Counted from the stretch's first letter, positions 1 through 7,953 are shown. The stretch: DNA of 10,886 nucleotides from BTUB01 sp964392765 (GCA_964392765.1 CAYMRF010000046.1:1-10886), one strand, 5' to 3'. Notes: a model not told the origin generated them from the letters alone. Made by a program: numbers and translations.

Positions 1-65
1 ATGGAGAGGTCTTTTTTCGGCCCTCTTTCTCCATTCGCTTCGCTCCATCGAAACGAACGGGCCGG
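1..65. repeat. GC-rich nested inverted-repeat element at window edge
   Basis: This stretch is clearly more GC-rich than its surroundings and folds well. An outer 6-bp arm CGGCCC (18-23) pairs with GGGCCG (59-64). Inside it, 34-42 pairs with 49-57 around a 6-base loop; the single mismatch becomes a G-U wobble if the leftward strand is transcribed. ATGGAGAGG at 1-9 is also nearly complementary to the segment ending at 33. It lies downstream of the leftward 832-residue gene, but no U-tract follows the stem on that strand; a run of ten T on the plus strand (84-93) lies about 20 bases beyond it. I read it as a dispersed intergenic repeat or 3' structured element. A leftward frame open from 48 to the edge gives only 16 codons, too few to call a gene. 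Confidence 0.4.
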
Positions 66-128
66 AATCTACATTTAAGCCAATTTTTTTTTTGTCTTCT
101 CACTAACATATGTTTTCCTAAATCGGCA

Positions 129-2627
129 TTATTCATTTACTATCAATCCAAAATCACCGCCAATTATCCAATTGCCTGATCTCGTATGGCGCACCAAACA
201 ATTAATGGATGCATTTGCATCTAAAGAAAGTGGCATCACACTTTTGCCTTTTTTAAAACTATGTATCAATACTGGATATTGAGATTTCTTTTTGCGTTGC
301 ATTCCGGTAGTTAAAAACAAAGTTCCATCGGTTGCAAAATGTGGCGTAAAATTACCAATTTCTACGAAGCTGGAAATATGATCTTTACTAGTAAGATCGT
401 GCAATGGCACAAGTGTTGAATCGCTTATTTCTTTATCTACCAATGATTCAACCGCAAAACGATTTAATCGTGCATTATTATGCGCAATCGAACCAGATAT
501 AATATAAAACTGCCCGGCAGCGCGCGCCCAATCGCACGCTTTGCCACTCACACTTATTGGGACCAATGAGATTACCGGGCCGCTGCAATCGGGAATTGCT
601 AAACGCGTCCAATTTAAAGTTGCGCAAGAGTCAGTGCGAATATCTTTGCCATTTCCTACACGATGCAATCCCGCGCTATGAGCAATGAGTGCACATTTGT
701 GGCTCACGGCACAATCAAGGAAAATACCATAATCTCCGGCACCGGTAATTTCTAGCGAATTGGCCAGGACGGCGGGTTTACCATCCATCATTAAATCATT
801 GATCTTAATACGCTCAAATGAGCGATCGGCCAGAATATATAGAAAATCTTCATCGGCTATAATTTTACGCACAAATTGGTAATTACCAATTTTCTTAAAC
901 CCGAGGTGAGCATTATTTAAATCAAGCGCAGCAACCCCATTAAGTCCGCCCAGCACCAATAATTTTTGATGATCTATTTCCACCAGTTGTCCCGCAACTA
1001 ATGCACCCAACTCTTTGACCGCTGCATCTTCGAATACCATTCCGGTATTAGTTGAAGAATCAAAAAGAATTGCTACTTCTAATCCCAAAACGCCAATATA
1101 ATTTTCACAATCAAAGATACCTTGAACACCACCTCTTGATTGAGGTAAATGCCGCTCAACCAACAAAGCTAACTCAGTAAAATCATCTTTTTGCGCATCA
1201 TTCCAAACACTGCGCTTAATGGTTTGCACTGATTGCAAAGAGTCGCCGGTAGCCACCACAATTGCTCCTTGAGGAGCGGAAATGGCCATGCCAAAAATTT
1301 TTTCATCGTGGGTAAGCACTTTCGGTTGCCATGCAGTCCATGCAACAATTGCGCCCTCTTGGCCAAAAATTGCTTGAGAATAATAGATGCCCGCTTTATG
1401 CCCTGCATGCGGATTATTAACCGCCGCATAGATCGCGTCATCTTTCACTAAAATATCTTCGATAGGTCCTGCAGCTAAAATACCCGCGCCCACCATTGCT
1501 TGAGGGCTTTTACTGCCAATCATTTCTTGGGTAAATTGTGGCTGCGTTGCAAAATGCCTTCCCTTAAAAAGTTGCGCACGATCAGTGGTAGAAAAAGCTA
1601 CGAATGGCTTTACGCCATCAGAAGCAATAGTTCCGTGCGATTGCAGAAGTTGTTCATGAATGCCATTAAAATTCAGTAACGGCACGGCGTAAATGCCATT
1701 GCAGCTTTGTATGATCAGATAATCTAAAAAAGTGGTAGTAAACATGCTACGAATTTTATTAATTGAGCCAATATTAAATTCTTTAGAAAGAAGCTGCTCG
1801 CTTATTAAAGGAACTAATTGCAACTGAGAACCTTGCATGTGCGCCACGAAAATTTTATCTTGCGCGGCAATATAGAGACGGCTCACGTTGAGGCACCAAT
1901 GCATATCAGCAATTTCAAGACCAGCAGGCACGCAAGCAACAGCTATCTGCTCAAGACGTTTTTCCAAAACTTTTCTGGAATGCTTGCCATCTTTGGTGGT
2001 TATTTCTTTAGAATATTGTTCTATGAGTTGTTGATCACCACTCTCTTGAACTTCTCTTTTAATTGCTTCAAGCTCCTCATCGGAGAGCGGAACCTCTTTG
2101 CTTTCTGCCCGAACTCCGATTACGGCAATGCTATCTTTAAAAGCAGCGTAGGCATAATTATTGCCTCCCGTGAGCACCACAATATCCGTTTCTATCTCTT
2201 TGCCATTTACATCTTTGATAACACCGCTTGAAAGAACATCGGTGCACCCGGGCAAAGCAGTAACAAAAACTCTTTTTAAATCAGATTGAAGTCCAAATGC
2301 CATCGTACGCTCATCCATCATGGCCAAAAGAGGAATTCCATTATTAAACAATGGATTTTCTTGTTTGGGCGTACCATTGAACGTTACTTTCTCATGCGCG
2401 CAGGGTCTAAAAAAATTCTCAGCATAGTCAAAAAAGCATAGTGAATATCCTTGAGCCGCATTTTGCTTTGCAGCGCCTACTATTAAACCTTCCGAAGAGT
2501 TCAGATGAGAATGCACAGGAAAAGAAAAAGTTTTAGAAGCATCACGATTAGGCTCTGCCATCGGCAACACGTGCCATGCAGATGCAAAATGGGGAATCAA
2601 TAATAAACTTAATAATAATACTCTCAT
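129..2627 (-). CDS. Secreted 832-residue protein of unknown function, probably beta-rich
   Basis: I do not recognise a family. Residues 1-17 form a clear Sec signal peptide (MRVLLLSLLLIPHFASA, cleavage likely after ASA), so the product is exported. The mature part is mostly short alternating hydrophobic strands with Gly-Gly turns such as VLTGGNN, LGGLNG and IGGDFG, which suggests a beta-propeller-like or other all-beta fold (inference). One charged, helix-like insertion rich in Glu, Lys and Gln lies at about residues 182-228. More than ten cysteines are spread along the chain, compatible with disulfides outside the cytoplasm. The start at 2627 is supported by an AAGGA Shine-Dalgarno about 7 bases upstream and by the signal peptide beginning at once. 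It is divergent from yifB across a 174-bp spacer and appears monocistronic. No enzyme motif or anchor was seen. Confidence 0.85.
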   Translation of the reverse strand: MRVLLLSLLLIPHFASAWHVLPMAEPNRDASKTFSFPVHSHLNSSEGLIVGAAKQNAAQGYSLCFFDYAENFFRPCAHEKVTFNGTPKQENPLFNNGIPLLAMMDERTMAFGLQSDLKRVFVTALPGCTDVLSSGVIKDVNGKEIETDIVVLTGGNNYAYAAFKDSIAVIGVRAESKEVPLSDEELEAIKREVQESGDQQLIEQYSKEITTKDGKHSRKVLEKRLEQIAVACVPAGLEIADMHWCLNVSRLYIAAQDKIFVAHMQGSQLQLVPLISEQLLSKEFNIGSINKIRSMFTTTFLDYLIIQSCNGIYAVPLLNFNGIHEQLLQSHGTIASDGVKPFVAFSTTDRAQLFKGRHFATQPQFTQEMIGSKSPQAMVGAGILAAGPIEDILVKDDAIYAAVNNPHAGHKAGIYYSQAIFGQEGAIVAWTAWQPKVLTHDEKIFGMAISAPQGAIVVATGDSLQSVQTIKRSVWNDAQKDDFTELALLVERHLPQSRGGVQGIFDCENYIGVLGLEVAILFDSSTNTGMVFEDAAVKELGALVAGQLVEIDHQKLLVLGGLNGVAALDLNNAHLGFKKIGNYQFVRKIIADEDFLYILADRSFERIKINDLMMDGKPAVLANSLEITGAGDYGIFLDCAVSHKCALIAHSAGLHRVGNGKDIRTDSCATLNWTRLAIPDCSGPVISLVPISVSGKACDWARAAGQFYIISGSIAHNNARLNRFAVESLVDKEISDSTLVPLHDLTSKDHISSFVEIGNFTPHFATDGTLFLTTGMQRKKKSQYPVLIHSFKKGKSVMPLSLDANASINCLVRHTRSGNWIIGGDFGLIVNE

Positions 2628-2654
2628 GCGATTTTCCTTGCAGTGATGGAATTT

Positions 2655-2666
2655 GCCACAAGTGGC
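2655..2666 (-). other. Small hairpin in the 5' leader of the 832-residue gene
   Basis: GCCAC (2655-2659) and GTGGC (2662-2666) form a perfect 5-bp stem in the presumed leader. It competes with an overlapping pairing of ACAAG and CTTGT (2658-2672), so two mutually exclusive small stems are possible upstream of the Shine-Dalgarno. Only the inverted repeats are seen; a regulatory role is speculation. Confidence 0.2.
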
Positions 2667-2715
2667 TCTTGTAGGCTTTTAGCTTAGAAAAAAAACATGA
2701 AACTGGCCAGCAGCA

Positions 2716-2743
2716 TTTACATCTTAATAATATCTGGTATAAC
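2716..2743 (+). promoter_or_regulatory. Probable sigma-70-type promoter for yifB-acpS
   Basis: TTTACA (2716-2721) and TATAAC (2738-2743) are separated by 16 bases, and the -10 is preceded by TGG, an extended -10 motif. It would start transcription about 50 bases before the yifB start codon. It is the best match in the 2628-2801 divergent spacer; I found no comparably good leftward promoter there. Confidence 0.5.
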
Positions 2744-2801
2744 TATCCCATAATACATTTACAAATTTTCAAATTCATTTCTTTCTGGAAATATCTAATT
2801 T

Positions 2802-4346
2802 ATGCATGCAAAAATTTTCTCCGCGACAACTATTGGTATTGATGCCCATCTGATCGAAGTAGAGGTAGATATTTCCTTTGGTCTGGTTAACTTTTTCATC
2901 GTTGGCTTGCCCGATACTGCAGTTAAAGAAAGTAGCAAACGAATTCTCACTTCATTAAAAAATAGCGGCTTTCAACTTCCTTCAAAAAAGATAACCGTTA
3001 ATTTAGCCCCCGCAGATTTAAAAAAGGAAGGCACACTGTTTGATCTTCCCATCGCCGTTGGCATTTTAACCGCAGCTGAATTTCTTACTATTAAATCAGA
3101 TTTTTTACATGAAACATTATTCATAGGCGAGCTTTCTCTTGATGGCGGAATTCGCTTTGTTAAGGGCGCATTAGCAATTGCCTATGATACGGCTAAATTG
3201 AAAAAGAAACGCATTATCGTCCCCAAAGCAAACGCTCATGAGGCAGCATTAATTTCTGGTCTAGAAGTTATTGGCGTTGAGCACATTACTGAGCTTATTG
3301 CATACTTGCGTGGTGAATTAGCAATTACGCCGACGGTAAACTCATTTAATCAGCAACTCAACACCGTAGAAGATAAAACGCTCGATTTTGAACAAGTAAA
3401 AGGGCAATCATTTGCCAAGCGCGCGTTACAACTTTCTGCAGCAGGAAGGCACAATATTTTATTTGTTGGTCCTCCGGGCGCGGGTAAAACCATGCTTGCA
3501 CGCAGATTGCCATCTATCATGCCAAACATGAGCTTTAATGAAGTGCTTGAAACGAGCAAAATTTATTCAATTAGCGGCAAACTTGGTAATCAACCGCTTA
3601 TTTTACAGCGCCCATTTCGCGGCCCACATCACACTATTTCTCAAGCAGGATTAGTTGGCGGTGGATCATACCCGCAACCGGGCGAAATTAGTTTAGCGCA
3701 TCATGGCATATTATTTTTAGATGAGTTAACTGAATTCAAACGGCACACCCTAGAAGTTTTGCGCCAACCACTGGAAAATAAAGAGGTTCACATTGCGCGT
3801 GCATTGCATTCAATAACTTTTCCCGCAACCTTTTTATTAGTCGCGGCCCTTAATCCATGCCCCTGCGGTTTTTTAGGCGACAAAAAAAGAAAATGCCATT
3901 GCAGCTCGCAATCGGTTGCTAAGTATTTAGAAAAATTATCAGGCCCATTACTCGATCGTATTGATCTGCAAATTAACGTGCAATCAATTGAATATGATGC
4001 TATTAAATCTAAATCAGGCATTTCACAAAGTTCCAAAGATCTTTTTATTGGCGTGCAGCATGCGCTCGATGCTCAATTGAAAAGATTTGGCAATAATCAT
4101 CAATGGAATGCGTATATGAGCTCTGATTTGGTGGAAAAACATTGCATACTCACGCCAGATGCGGAAGCAATTATGAAAAAGACGTTTGAAGTGTTGCATT
4201 TGAGTATGCGCGGATATCATAAAATTTTGCGCGTTGCGCGCACGATTGCTGATATTGAGCAATGCGAGATCATTGATGTGCCTCATATTCAAGAAGCGAT
4301 CATGTATCGATCACTTGATCAGAGTCTTGAGAAACATAGACAATGA
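2802..4346 (+). CDS. yifB: YifB/ComM-family Mg-chelatase-like AAA+ ATPase
   Basis: A cytoplasmic AAA+ ATPase of the YifB/ComM family. ComM homologues act as hexameric helicases aiding branch migration during natural transformation; in many bacteria the role is unproven. The N-terminal ChlI/Lon-like domain (about 1-165) carries hallmark stretches such as IVGLPDTAVKES and VNLAPADLKKEG. The AAA+ core has Walker A GPPGAGKT at 223-230 and Walker B ILFLDE with Asp307 and Glu308. The family's RGPHHTIS motif is present, and the zinc-finger-like cysteines are Cys353, Cys355, Cys365 and Cys367 (NPCPCG...CHC). The C-terminal helical Mg-chelatase domain ends in a normal position; 514 residues is the usual family length. 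The Shine-Dalgarno is weak (TGGAAA, about 13 bases away), but the N-terminus matches the family from residue 1. Its stop overlaps the acpS start. Confidence 0.97.
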   Translation: MHAKIFSATTIGIDAHLIEVEVDISFGLVNFFIVGLPDTAVKESSKRILTSLKNSGFQLPSKKITVNLAPADLKKEGTLFDLPIAVGILTAAEFLTIKSDFLHETLFIGELSLDGGIRFVKGALAIAYDTAKLKKKRIIVPKANAHEAALISGLEVIGVEHITELIAYLRGELAITPTVNSFNQQLNTVEDKTLDFEQVKGQSFAKRALQLSAAGRHNILFVGPPGAGKTMLARRLPSIMPNMSFNEVLETSKIYSISGKLGNQPLILQRPFRGPHHTISQAGLVGGGSYPQPGEISLAHHGILFLDELTEFKRHTLEVLRQPLENKEVHIARALHSITFPATFLLVAALNPCPCGFLGDKKRKCHCSSQSVAKYLEKLSGPLLDRIDLQINVQSIEYDAIKSKSGISQSSKDLFIGVQHALDAQLKRFGNNHQWNAYMSSDLVEKHCILTPDAEAIMKKTFEVLHLSMRGYHKILRVARTIADIEQCEIIDVPHIQEAIMYRSLDQSLEKHRQ

Positions 4347-4708
4347 TCATCGGCATCGGAATAGATTCAATAGAAATAGACCGTTTTAAAGAATGGCATA
4401 CCTATTCTGATGCACAATTATTGCGCATATTTTCGCAAGAAGAAATCGATTATTGCCGTGCAAATCCAATAAAAAGTGCTGAGCGATTTGCCGTGCGATT
4501 TGCTGCACGTGAAGCATTATTCAAAGCGTTGCCGCAGCCAATATCGTTTTTACGCTTATGCAAAGCGGTCAGCATCAAAAAAGATCCTCATGGCAAACCA
4601 ATAATTTTTCTTAATGAAAAATTGATTAACCTAGAAAATTGCAAAGCCTGGCTTTCGCTCACGCATACAAAAACTATCGCTACGGCTATGGTAATTTTAG
4701 AAAGCTAA
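4343..4708 (+). CDS. acpS: Holo-[acyl-carrier-protein] synthase
   Basis: Transfers 4'-phosphopantetheine from CoA to a serine of acyl carrier protein, activating it for fatty acid synthesis in the cytoplasm. At 121 residues it has normal AcpS length. The first signature GIGIDSIEIDRF includes metal-ligand Asp8. The second, RFAAREALFKAL, includes Glu57 and Lys61. The C-terminal LSLTHTKTIATAMVI includes His108. The GTG loop that usually follows the KAL segment is absent, replaced by PQPISFLRLCKAV, so the region contacting CoA or ACP may be divergent. The start codon lies inside the yifB stop (ATGA overlap), implying translational coupling. Its 3' end overlaps the convergent DUF433 gene by 12 bp. 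No terminator is seen after it on this strand. Confidence 0.95.
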   Translation: MIIGIGIDSIEIDRFKEWHTYSDAQLLRIFSQEEIDYCRANPIKSAERFAVRFAAREALFKALPQPISFLRLCKAVSIKKDPHGKPIIFLNEKLINLENCKAWLSLTHTKTIATAMVILES

Positions 4709-4885
4709 ACAGGCATAGATATCTTCAGATTTCAAATGTGGATAATCTTCCAAGATTTCAGGAACCGTCATGCCCTGTGAAAGTAAATCAATAATAAGTT
4801 CAACGGTTATTCGGGTACCTTTAATAATCGGTTTGCCAACCATCACATCTGGATCAATAACAATTCGTTCAATTAAATTTTTCAT
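4697..4885 (-). CDS. DUF433 domain protein, antitoxin-like, short
   Basis: A 62-residue protein matching the DUF433 (PF04255) pattern throughout: IVIDPDVMVGKPIIKGTRI, then the LSQGMT and EILEDYPHL turn-helix segments, then DIYACLAF. DUF433 proteins are small winged-helix-like antitoxins usually paired with a DUF5615/PIN-like ribonuclease toxin. Members are often about 70-80 residues, so this one stops just after the usual DIxAAL helix. No toxin gene lies on either side: acpS is downstream on the opposite strand and the upstream gene is a membrane protein. The Shine-Dalgarno is weak (GAG about 10 bases before ATG). The coding 3' end overlaps acpS. It may be an orphan antitoxin, a solo DNA-binding regulator, or the remnant of a lost pair. 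Confidence 0.85.
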   Translation of the reverse strand: MKNLIERIVIDPDVMVGKPIIKGTRITVELIIDLLSQGMTVPEILEDYPHLKSEDIYACLAF

Positions 4886-4976
4886 ATAATTTCTCGGATA
4901 ATTATTTTAGAGCTATTAATATTTGATATTTATAGTATTGCGCGACTCATGCTTCGCCAGTCAACCGCTTTTAAAC

Positions 4977-5008
4977 AAAAAAAGGCGTTAACATTTTCTG
5001 CTAACGCC
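4977..5008 (-). terminator. Rho-independent terminator of the outer-membrane protein gene
   Basis: Read leftward, a GGCGTTA/TAACGCC stem (4984-4990 with 5002-5008, extendable with a wobble) is followed directly by seven T (4977-4983). It sits 22 bases after the stop of the gene ending at 5030. There is no U-tract in the other direction. Confidence 0.85.
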
Positions 5009-5029
5009 CTCAAATCTTAAATCAAAAAA

Positions 5030-5947
5030 TTAGAATGCTTTCTTAATACCAAAAGTAACCGGGAATCTAAATTCAGTGCCAAGTCCGGTAAAGATAATAT
5101 TAGTAAATGGAGAAGCTGGAGCTGGTAATGGTGGAGTAAACACTGCTGGTCTTGGAAGGCGTGGAGCGCATGATGCCACTACTTCACCGGTGATAACAAA
5201 AGACCAACCGCCGCAGAAACAGATATCCACACCCAGGTTAAAGCCACCGGTTATTACGGTGTTTTTCTTAAAGAAATGGTTGTTTGAGCTGGTATTTGAT
5301 GAAGTACAATTATTATTAGTAGCAGGAACCAGAACTACTGATTGACCATTCACACTCAATAATCCATTTGAACTACGGTGCATAGTAACGCCCACTTTTA
5401 AGCCCGTAAAGTATGAGATCCAATTGCAAAAGCGATTGGTATAATAGCGCCAGCCAATATATGCATCAATTAAATTGTATTTGCCCAATCTTACTAATAA
5501 CTCTTGTTGTGGAGTGAGATTAGGAAATATGAACGCAAAAGGGATATTATCTTTACGTTTTGGAGTAGCTTGTAAGTAATTAAATTCTAAATAAACTTCA
5601 AAATTATCCGTCCATGAATATGCAAATATTCCGCCAAAAGTCCATGGCAATTTATACAGCGTTTTAAATTTGGGAAAATGTTCAGCTAATTGAAACACGG
5701 GATTTTCCGTGCTTGTTGAGCATGAAAGCAAATCTACTTCGCCACGTTTTGTCCATATAATAGGCGCAACACCCGCGTGTAATTGACCACTATAGGTTCC
5801 GCAATATAATGGATTGCATCCACACTCATATACTGGACGGCAGCATTTATCATATTGATACGGCGCTTGCTGATATGATTCTCGCGTCATCGCTCCGCTT
5901 GTTAAGCAAAATAATGCAAGAATAAAAATTCTCATGAACAATTTCAT
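5030..5947 (-). CDS. Outer-membrane beta-barrel protein with N-terminal cysteine cluster
   Basis: A 305-residue exported protein. Residues 1-19 are a signal peptide (MKLFMRIFILALFCLTSGA). Immediately after comes a cysteine cluster, Cys35, 36, 42, 44 and 49 (CCRPVYECGCNPLYC). The rest has alternating aromatic/hydrophobic strands typical of outer-membrane barrels, such as FGGIFAYSWTDNFEVYLEF and YIGWRYY. It ends GTEFRFPVTFGIKKAF with a terminal Phe, the usual BAM-recognition signature. A Pro-rich segment (about 265-280) probably forms a loop between late strands. The start is supported by AGGGAG five bases upstream. Its own terminator follows. The divergent neighbour heads an operon of exported proteins. 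The exact family and function are unknown; an OmpA-like porin or an envelope/adhesion barrel are both possible. Confidence 0.85.
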   Translation of the reverse strand: MKLFMRIFILALFCLTSGAMTRESYQQAPYQYDKCCRPVYECGCNPLYCGTYSGQLHAGVAPIIWTKRGEVDLLSCSTSTENPVFQLAEHFPKFKTLYKLPWTFGGIFAYSWTDNFEVYLEFNYLQATPKRKDNIPFAFIFPNLTPQQELLVRLGKYNLIDAYIGWRYYTNRFCNWISYFTGLKVGVTMHRSSNGLLSVNGQSVVLVPATNNNCTSSNTSSNNHFFKKNTVITGGFNLGVDICFCGGWSFVITGEVVASCAPRLPRPAVFTPPLPAPASPFTNIIFTGLGTEFRFPVTFGIKKAF

Positions 5948-5986
5948 ACATTCTCCCTTTAAAGTTTTTCTTCGGAATATAGGGTT

Positions 5987-6016
5987 AGTCTACGCATAAA
6001 GAAAATATAAAATCAA
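5987..6016 (-). promoter_or_regulatory. Possible promoter of the outer-membrane protein gene
   Basis: On the minus strand TTGATT (6011-6016) and TAGACT (5987-5992) are 18 bases apart and about 40 bases ahead of the start codon at 5947. The -35 is good and the -10 mediocre. A TATATT closer to the gene is an alternative -10 without a convincing -35. Confidence 0.25.
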
Positions 6017-6037
6017 GTGATAGAAATCGTGATACTT

Positions 6038-6067
6038 TTGACAATGCTCTTAAATTTTTTCTATGGT
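6038..6067 (+). promoter_or_regulatory. Probable promoter of the exported-protein operon
   Basis: A consensus -35 TTGACA (6038-6043) is followed after 18 bases by TATGGT (6062-6067), a fair -10. Transcription would start near 6074, giving a leader of about 40 bases before a good AAGGAG Shine-Dalgarno (6104-6109). It lies in the 170-bp spacer shared with the divergent outer-membrane protein gene. Confidence 0.5.
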
Positions 6068-6117
6068 AATAAAGTCACTTAAAAACAATCATATTCTTCA
6101 AAAAAGGAGACTATCTA

Positions 6118-7887
6118 ATGACCCTAATACCTTATATGCGATTATCGCTCCTTGCTTTAATTGCATTACCTTTGGCATGCTTGGGAAACTCAGAAGAAAA
6201 CCACATTAAAGGGCAAACGTATCAATTAGAAAAAAACAAATCACATTCAATTGATTTTTTAAGCCGTGAATGTAGAGATGTGTTACAGGCAAGACTGTTA
6301 CCTCCTTGCCCACCTCCACCTCCACCAGCACCGTCTGGCATTGTACCTACTCAAAATCCTGCTGCACTTCCGGGATCTTTTTTTCCGAATCCTGCAGCTT
6401 CAAATCCACTTGTGGCCGTTCCTCAAACCGTAGGGACTGTTTTTGTTGCTGGTGACCAAAGCACTAATCCTAGCTTTGTAGGAACTCCTCCGGGAGCAAT
6501 GGCAAGCGTGGGGCCGAGTCAAATTATCACTGCTTTAAATGTAGGCGTAACCTCGTTTACTCGAGCAGGAACTCGCGATAACGTTTTAGACGTTCAACCC
6601 AGTTCATTTGTAAATCTCGATGGCGATTTAAATAGCATTGCCAATATTTTTGATACTCAAATTTACTTTGATCGTGATACGAATCGTTGGTTTTATGCCG
6701 GATTAAATTACGATGGTCTTGGCAATATTGTTAACGGTGGATTTACTATTGCGGTAAGCGATGGCCCAATCATTACTAATGCAACTGCGTGGACCGTAGT
6801 ACACATTTATAATTCAACCATAGTACCGGATTCCAATGGATGCGCAGGCGATCAAAATACCTTTTTCGATTTTCTTTCAATGGGAGTTGATAGAAATGCT
6901 GTGTATTTAGGGTTTAGTATCTTTGATGTTGATTCTAACTATCTCAGTACCTCTGCTTTTGTAATCCAAAAATCCTCGCTCTTAAATCCTGGACCTGCAT
7001 TTATCACCGTTTTTAGAGATGTAGTAGGATTTGTTGGCAGCGAATATCCATATCGCATATCTTCAGCGCGCCTCACCGCACCTTACAACTTTGATGCAAA
7101 TCCGCAGTTTGGCTATTTCATAAGCACAGATCCTTTACTTTATGGATTATTAAATATTTATCGCGTAGTTAATCCCGGTAGCACAAGCCCAACATTGTCT
7201 CCTTTAATTGATCTTAATGTTCCGGCTACCAGCTCAAGCGCGCTTGCGCAGGTGCCATTTGCAGGCAATCTTTTTGGATCACTGGGAACTTTAGAATTAA
7301 GCGACGATCGCATTCACAGTCCAGTGATTCGCAATGGACAATTATATGCAGCGCAGGTAATTAAAGTAAACTCAGCAGGAGCGGTAGTTTTAAATCCAGC
7401 AGACGTAAATGCGCGCTCAGCGATTCGTTGGTATCAAATTAATCTTTCTGGTGGAGGAACCGAAACTGCAACCACCCAGCCAACCCTCGTACAAGCAGGA
7501 ACATTGTTTGATAACGCGGTTACCAATCCATTGTGGTATAACATGCCATCATTAATGGTGAATCAACGCGGCGATTTAGTAATTGGCTTTACGGTTTCAA
7601 GTAATTTATTTTCTGCAAATGCAGGATTTGTAGGTCGTCTTGCAGGAGATCCATTGGGAATTTTACGAATTGGAACAGTTCCACCAAATATTTACGCAGC
7701 AGGCGGCGGGCAATATAGCAGAATGCTCGGAGATGGTGGTTTTGAAACTCCTCCCGGCGGCCAACGTTGGGGAAGCTATTCAAGTACCAGTCTTGATCCA
7801 CTTGATAATATGACTATGTGGACAATCCAAGAACGTGCAATCAATTCTCTTGAACAAGTGGTAGTTGCACAATTGTTAGCACCTTAA
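6118..7887 (+). CDS. Exported beta-propeller-like (sialidase-fold-like) protein
   Basis: A 589-residue exported protein of unknown function. A hydrophobic signal runs over residues 8-20, ending LALIALPLACLG; Cys21 follows PLA, a poor lipobox, so ordinary signal peptidase cleavage is more likely than a lipoprotein. A proline-rich linker (LPPCPPPPPPAP, about 61-72) leads to the main domain. That domain resembles secreted proteins with sialidase/BNR-like propeller folds: DTQIYFDRDTNRWFYAG (about 179-195) followed by IAVSDG and TAWTVVHI, and a closing RWGSYSSTSLDPLDNMTMW (about 550-568) close to the RWGDYSATSxDP motif common in those proteins. No sialidase catalytic set was recognised, so a binding or structural role is likelier than hydrolysis (inference). 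The start has AAGGAG eight bases upstream. First gene of the probable operon. Confidence 0.85.
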   Translation: MTLIPYMRLSLLALIALPLACLGNSEENHIKGQTYQLEKNKSHSIDFLSRECRDVLQARLLPPCPPPPPPAPSGIVPTQNPAALPGSFFPNPAASNPLVAVPQTVGTVFVAGDQSTNPSFVGTPPGAMASVGPSQIITALNVGVTSFTRAGTRDNVLDVQPSSFVNLDGDLNSIANIFDTQIYFDRDTNRWFYAGLNYDGLGNIVNGGFTIAVSDGPIITNATAWTVVHIYNSTIVPDSNGCAGDQNTFFDFLSMGVDRNAVYLGFSIFDVDSNYLSTSAFVIQKSSLLNPGPAFITVFRDVVGFVGSEYPYRISSARLTAPYNFDANPQFGYFISTDPLLYGLLNIYRVVNPGSTSPTLSPLIDLNVPATSSSALAQVPFAGNLFGSLGTLELSDDRIHSPVIRNGQLYAAQVIKVNSAGAVVLNPADVNARSAIRWYQINLSGGGTETATTQPTLVQAGTLFDNAVTNPLWYNMPSLMVNQRGDLVIGFTVSSNLFSANAGFVGRLAGDPLGILRIGTVPPNIYAAGGGQYSRMLGDGGFETPPGGQRWGSYSSTSLDPLDNMTMWTIQERAINSLEQVVVAQLLAP

Positions 7888-7903
7888 TTTAAAAATCTCG
7901 AGT

Positions 7904-7926
7904 GCGCCAGTCTTGCTGGCTGGCGC
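7904..7926 (+). other. Intergenic GC-rich hairpin without U-tract
   Basis: GCGCCAG (7904-7910) pairs perfectly with CTGGCGC (7920-7926) around nine bases; an inner GCCAG/CTGGC pairing is an alternative. It begins 16 bases after the stop of the propeller-like gene and is followed by AAAATTAG, not by T. Transcription should therefore continue into the beta-helix gene. A processing, stabilising or partial-attenuation role is possible but unproven. Confidence 0.55.
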
Positions 7927-7953
7927 CAAAATTAGTAAAAAAAGGAAAAACTA

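Noticed and set aside
1818..2231. Rightward open frame (137 codons) inside the 832-residue gene
   Set aside because: Antisense shadow with no Shine-Dalgarno and no recognisable motif; the leftward frame continues intact across it with consistent protein character.
4886..4976. Possible small RNA or tRNA in the spacer upstream of the DUF433 gene
   Set aside because: No cloverleaf or stable long stem is present; a TTGACT box on the minus strand has no -10 at suitable spacing.
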